64,000 bases of DNA, from the NCBI GenBank assembly GCA_947500005.1, contig CANMQJ010000007.1, positions 62,001-126,000 on the forward strand, written 5' to 3'; not shown here. Numbering within the stretch: position 1 is the stretch's first letter. Below are more notes on the stretch, generated by a model. It ran no database searches, was not told where the DNA came from, and saw nothing but the letters and a program-made list of their open reading frames with translations. The stretch comes from an uncultured Paracoccaceae bacterium. Lineage in GTDB: Bacteria > Pseudomonadota > Alphaproteobacteria > Rhodobacterales > Rhodobacteraceae.

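Noticed and set aside
32176..64000. RTX (nonapeptide) repeats as a type I secretion mark in the giant
   Set aside because: I looked for GGxGxDxxx arrays in the translated frame and saw none. They could still lie beyond the right edge.

Overview
The window is GC-rich, densely packed bacterial DNA that looks like an alphaproteobacterium of the Rhodobacterales (Roseobacter-type). The evidence is a 14-gene complex I (nuo) operon interleaved with small family-specific genes (DUF5333-, DUF5337- and DUF3291-like, small lipoproteins), a NuoE with a long C-terminal helix-hairpin-helix extension, a DUF6280-type protein, and a fused HPF/RaiA plus cold-shock protein. This assignment rests on recognising families by eye, not on a database search.

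Layout. (1) Positions 1-11257, minus strand: nuoA-B-C-(57-aa membrane protein)-D-E-(DUF5337)-F-(DUF3291)-(lipoprotein)-(DUF5333)-G-(lipoprotein)-H-I-(carboxymuconolactone-decarboxylase-like, cut by the left edge). Most junctions are short gaps or stop/start overlaps, so this is one transcription unit read from a promoter near 11.3 kb. (2) 11.4-19.6 kb, housekeeping genes: Na+/Ca2+ antiporter-like protein, family-2 glycosyltransferase, YgfZ-type folate-binding protein, an ABC-type membrane domain without an ATPase, elongation factor P, DUF6280, HPF-CSD, cobyric acid synthase, and an acidic PopZ-like protein. (3) 19.7-24.5 kb: TolC-type outer-membrane channel, protein-L-isoaspartate methyltransferase, tRNA-Cys(GCA), and a MarR regulator divergent from a 14-TM MFS exporter with an inverted repeat over the shared promoter. 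(4) 24.5-31.0 kb, a likely osmotic-adaptation block: an MscS channel faces a MocR-regulator / TRAP (P-Q-M) / UspA cluster whose binding protein resembles TeaA/UehA (ectoine uptake). (5) 31.2-64.0 kb: a periplasmic adaptor protein (minus strand) is divergent from one giant gene that fills the right half of the window.

The giant gene is the main discovery. From an ATG at 32176 with a strong Shine-Dalgarno sequence, a single frame stays open to the last base: 10,608 complete codons and no stop. It begins with a LEPR-XLL motif and continues as a chain of extracellular modules. These are 24 PPC-like beta-sandwich modules in strict two-type alternation, interrupted by three LamG domains and one lectin-like domain; about 17 CARDB repeats; an unrecognised domain carrying the only two cysteines I could find in the protein; a beta-propeller; about nine putative-Ig repeats; an RHS/YD-like stretch; a dockerin-like calcium motif; two Big_2 domains; a hydrophobic segment; a second propeller; and an alpha/beta-hydrolase (lipase-like) domain with a full candidate catalytic triad. 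The right edge cuts the gene, so its C-terminus, any secretion signal and any following ABC exporter are not visible.

How the parts may fit (inference): the giant lacks an N-terminal signal peptide, so it is probably exported by a type I-like route. The divergent adaptor and perhaps the TolC homologue at 19.7-21.1 kb could supply components, giving a surface-bound or released multi-lectin adhesin carrying an esterase or lipase. I saw no IS elements, phage genes, CRISPR arrays or rRNA.
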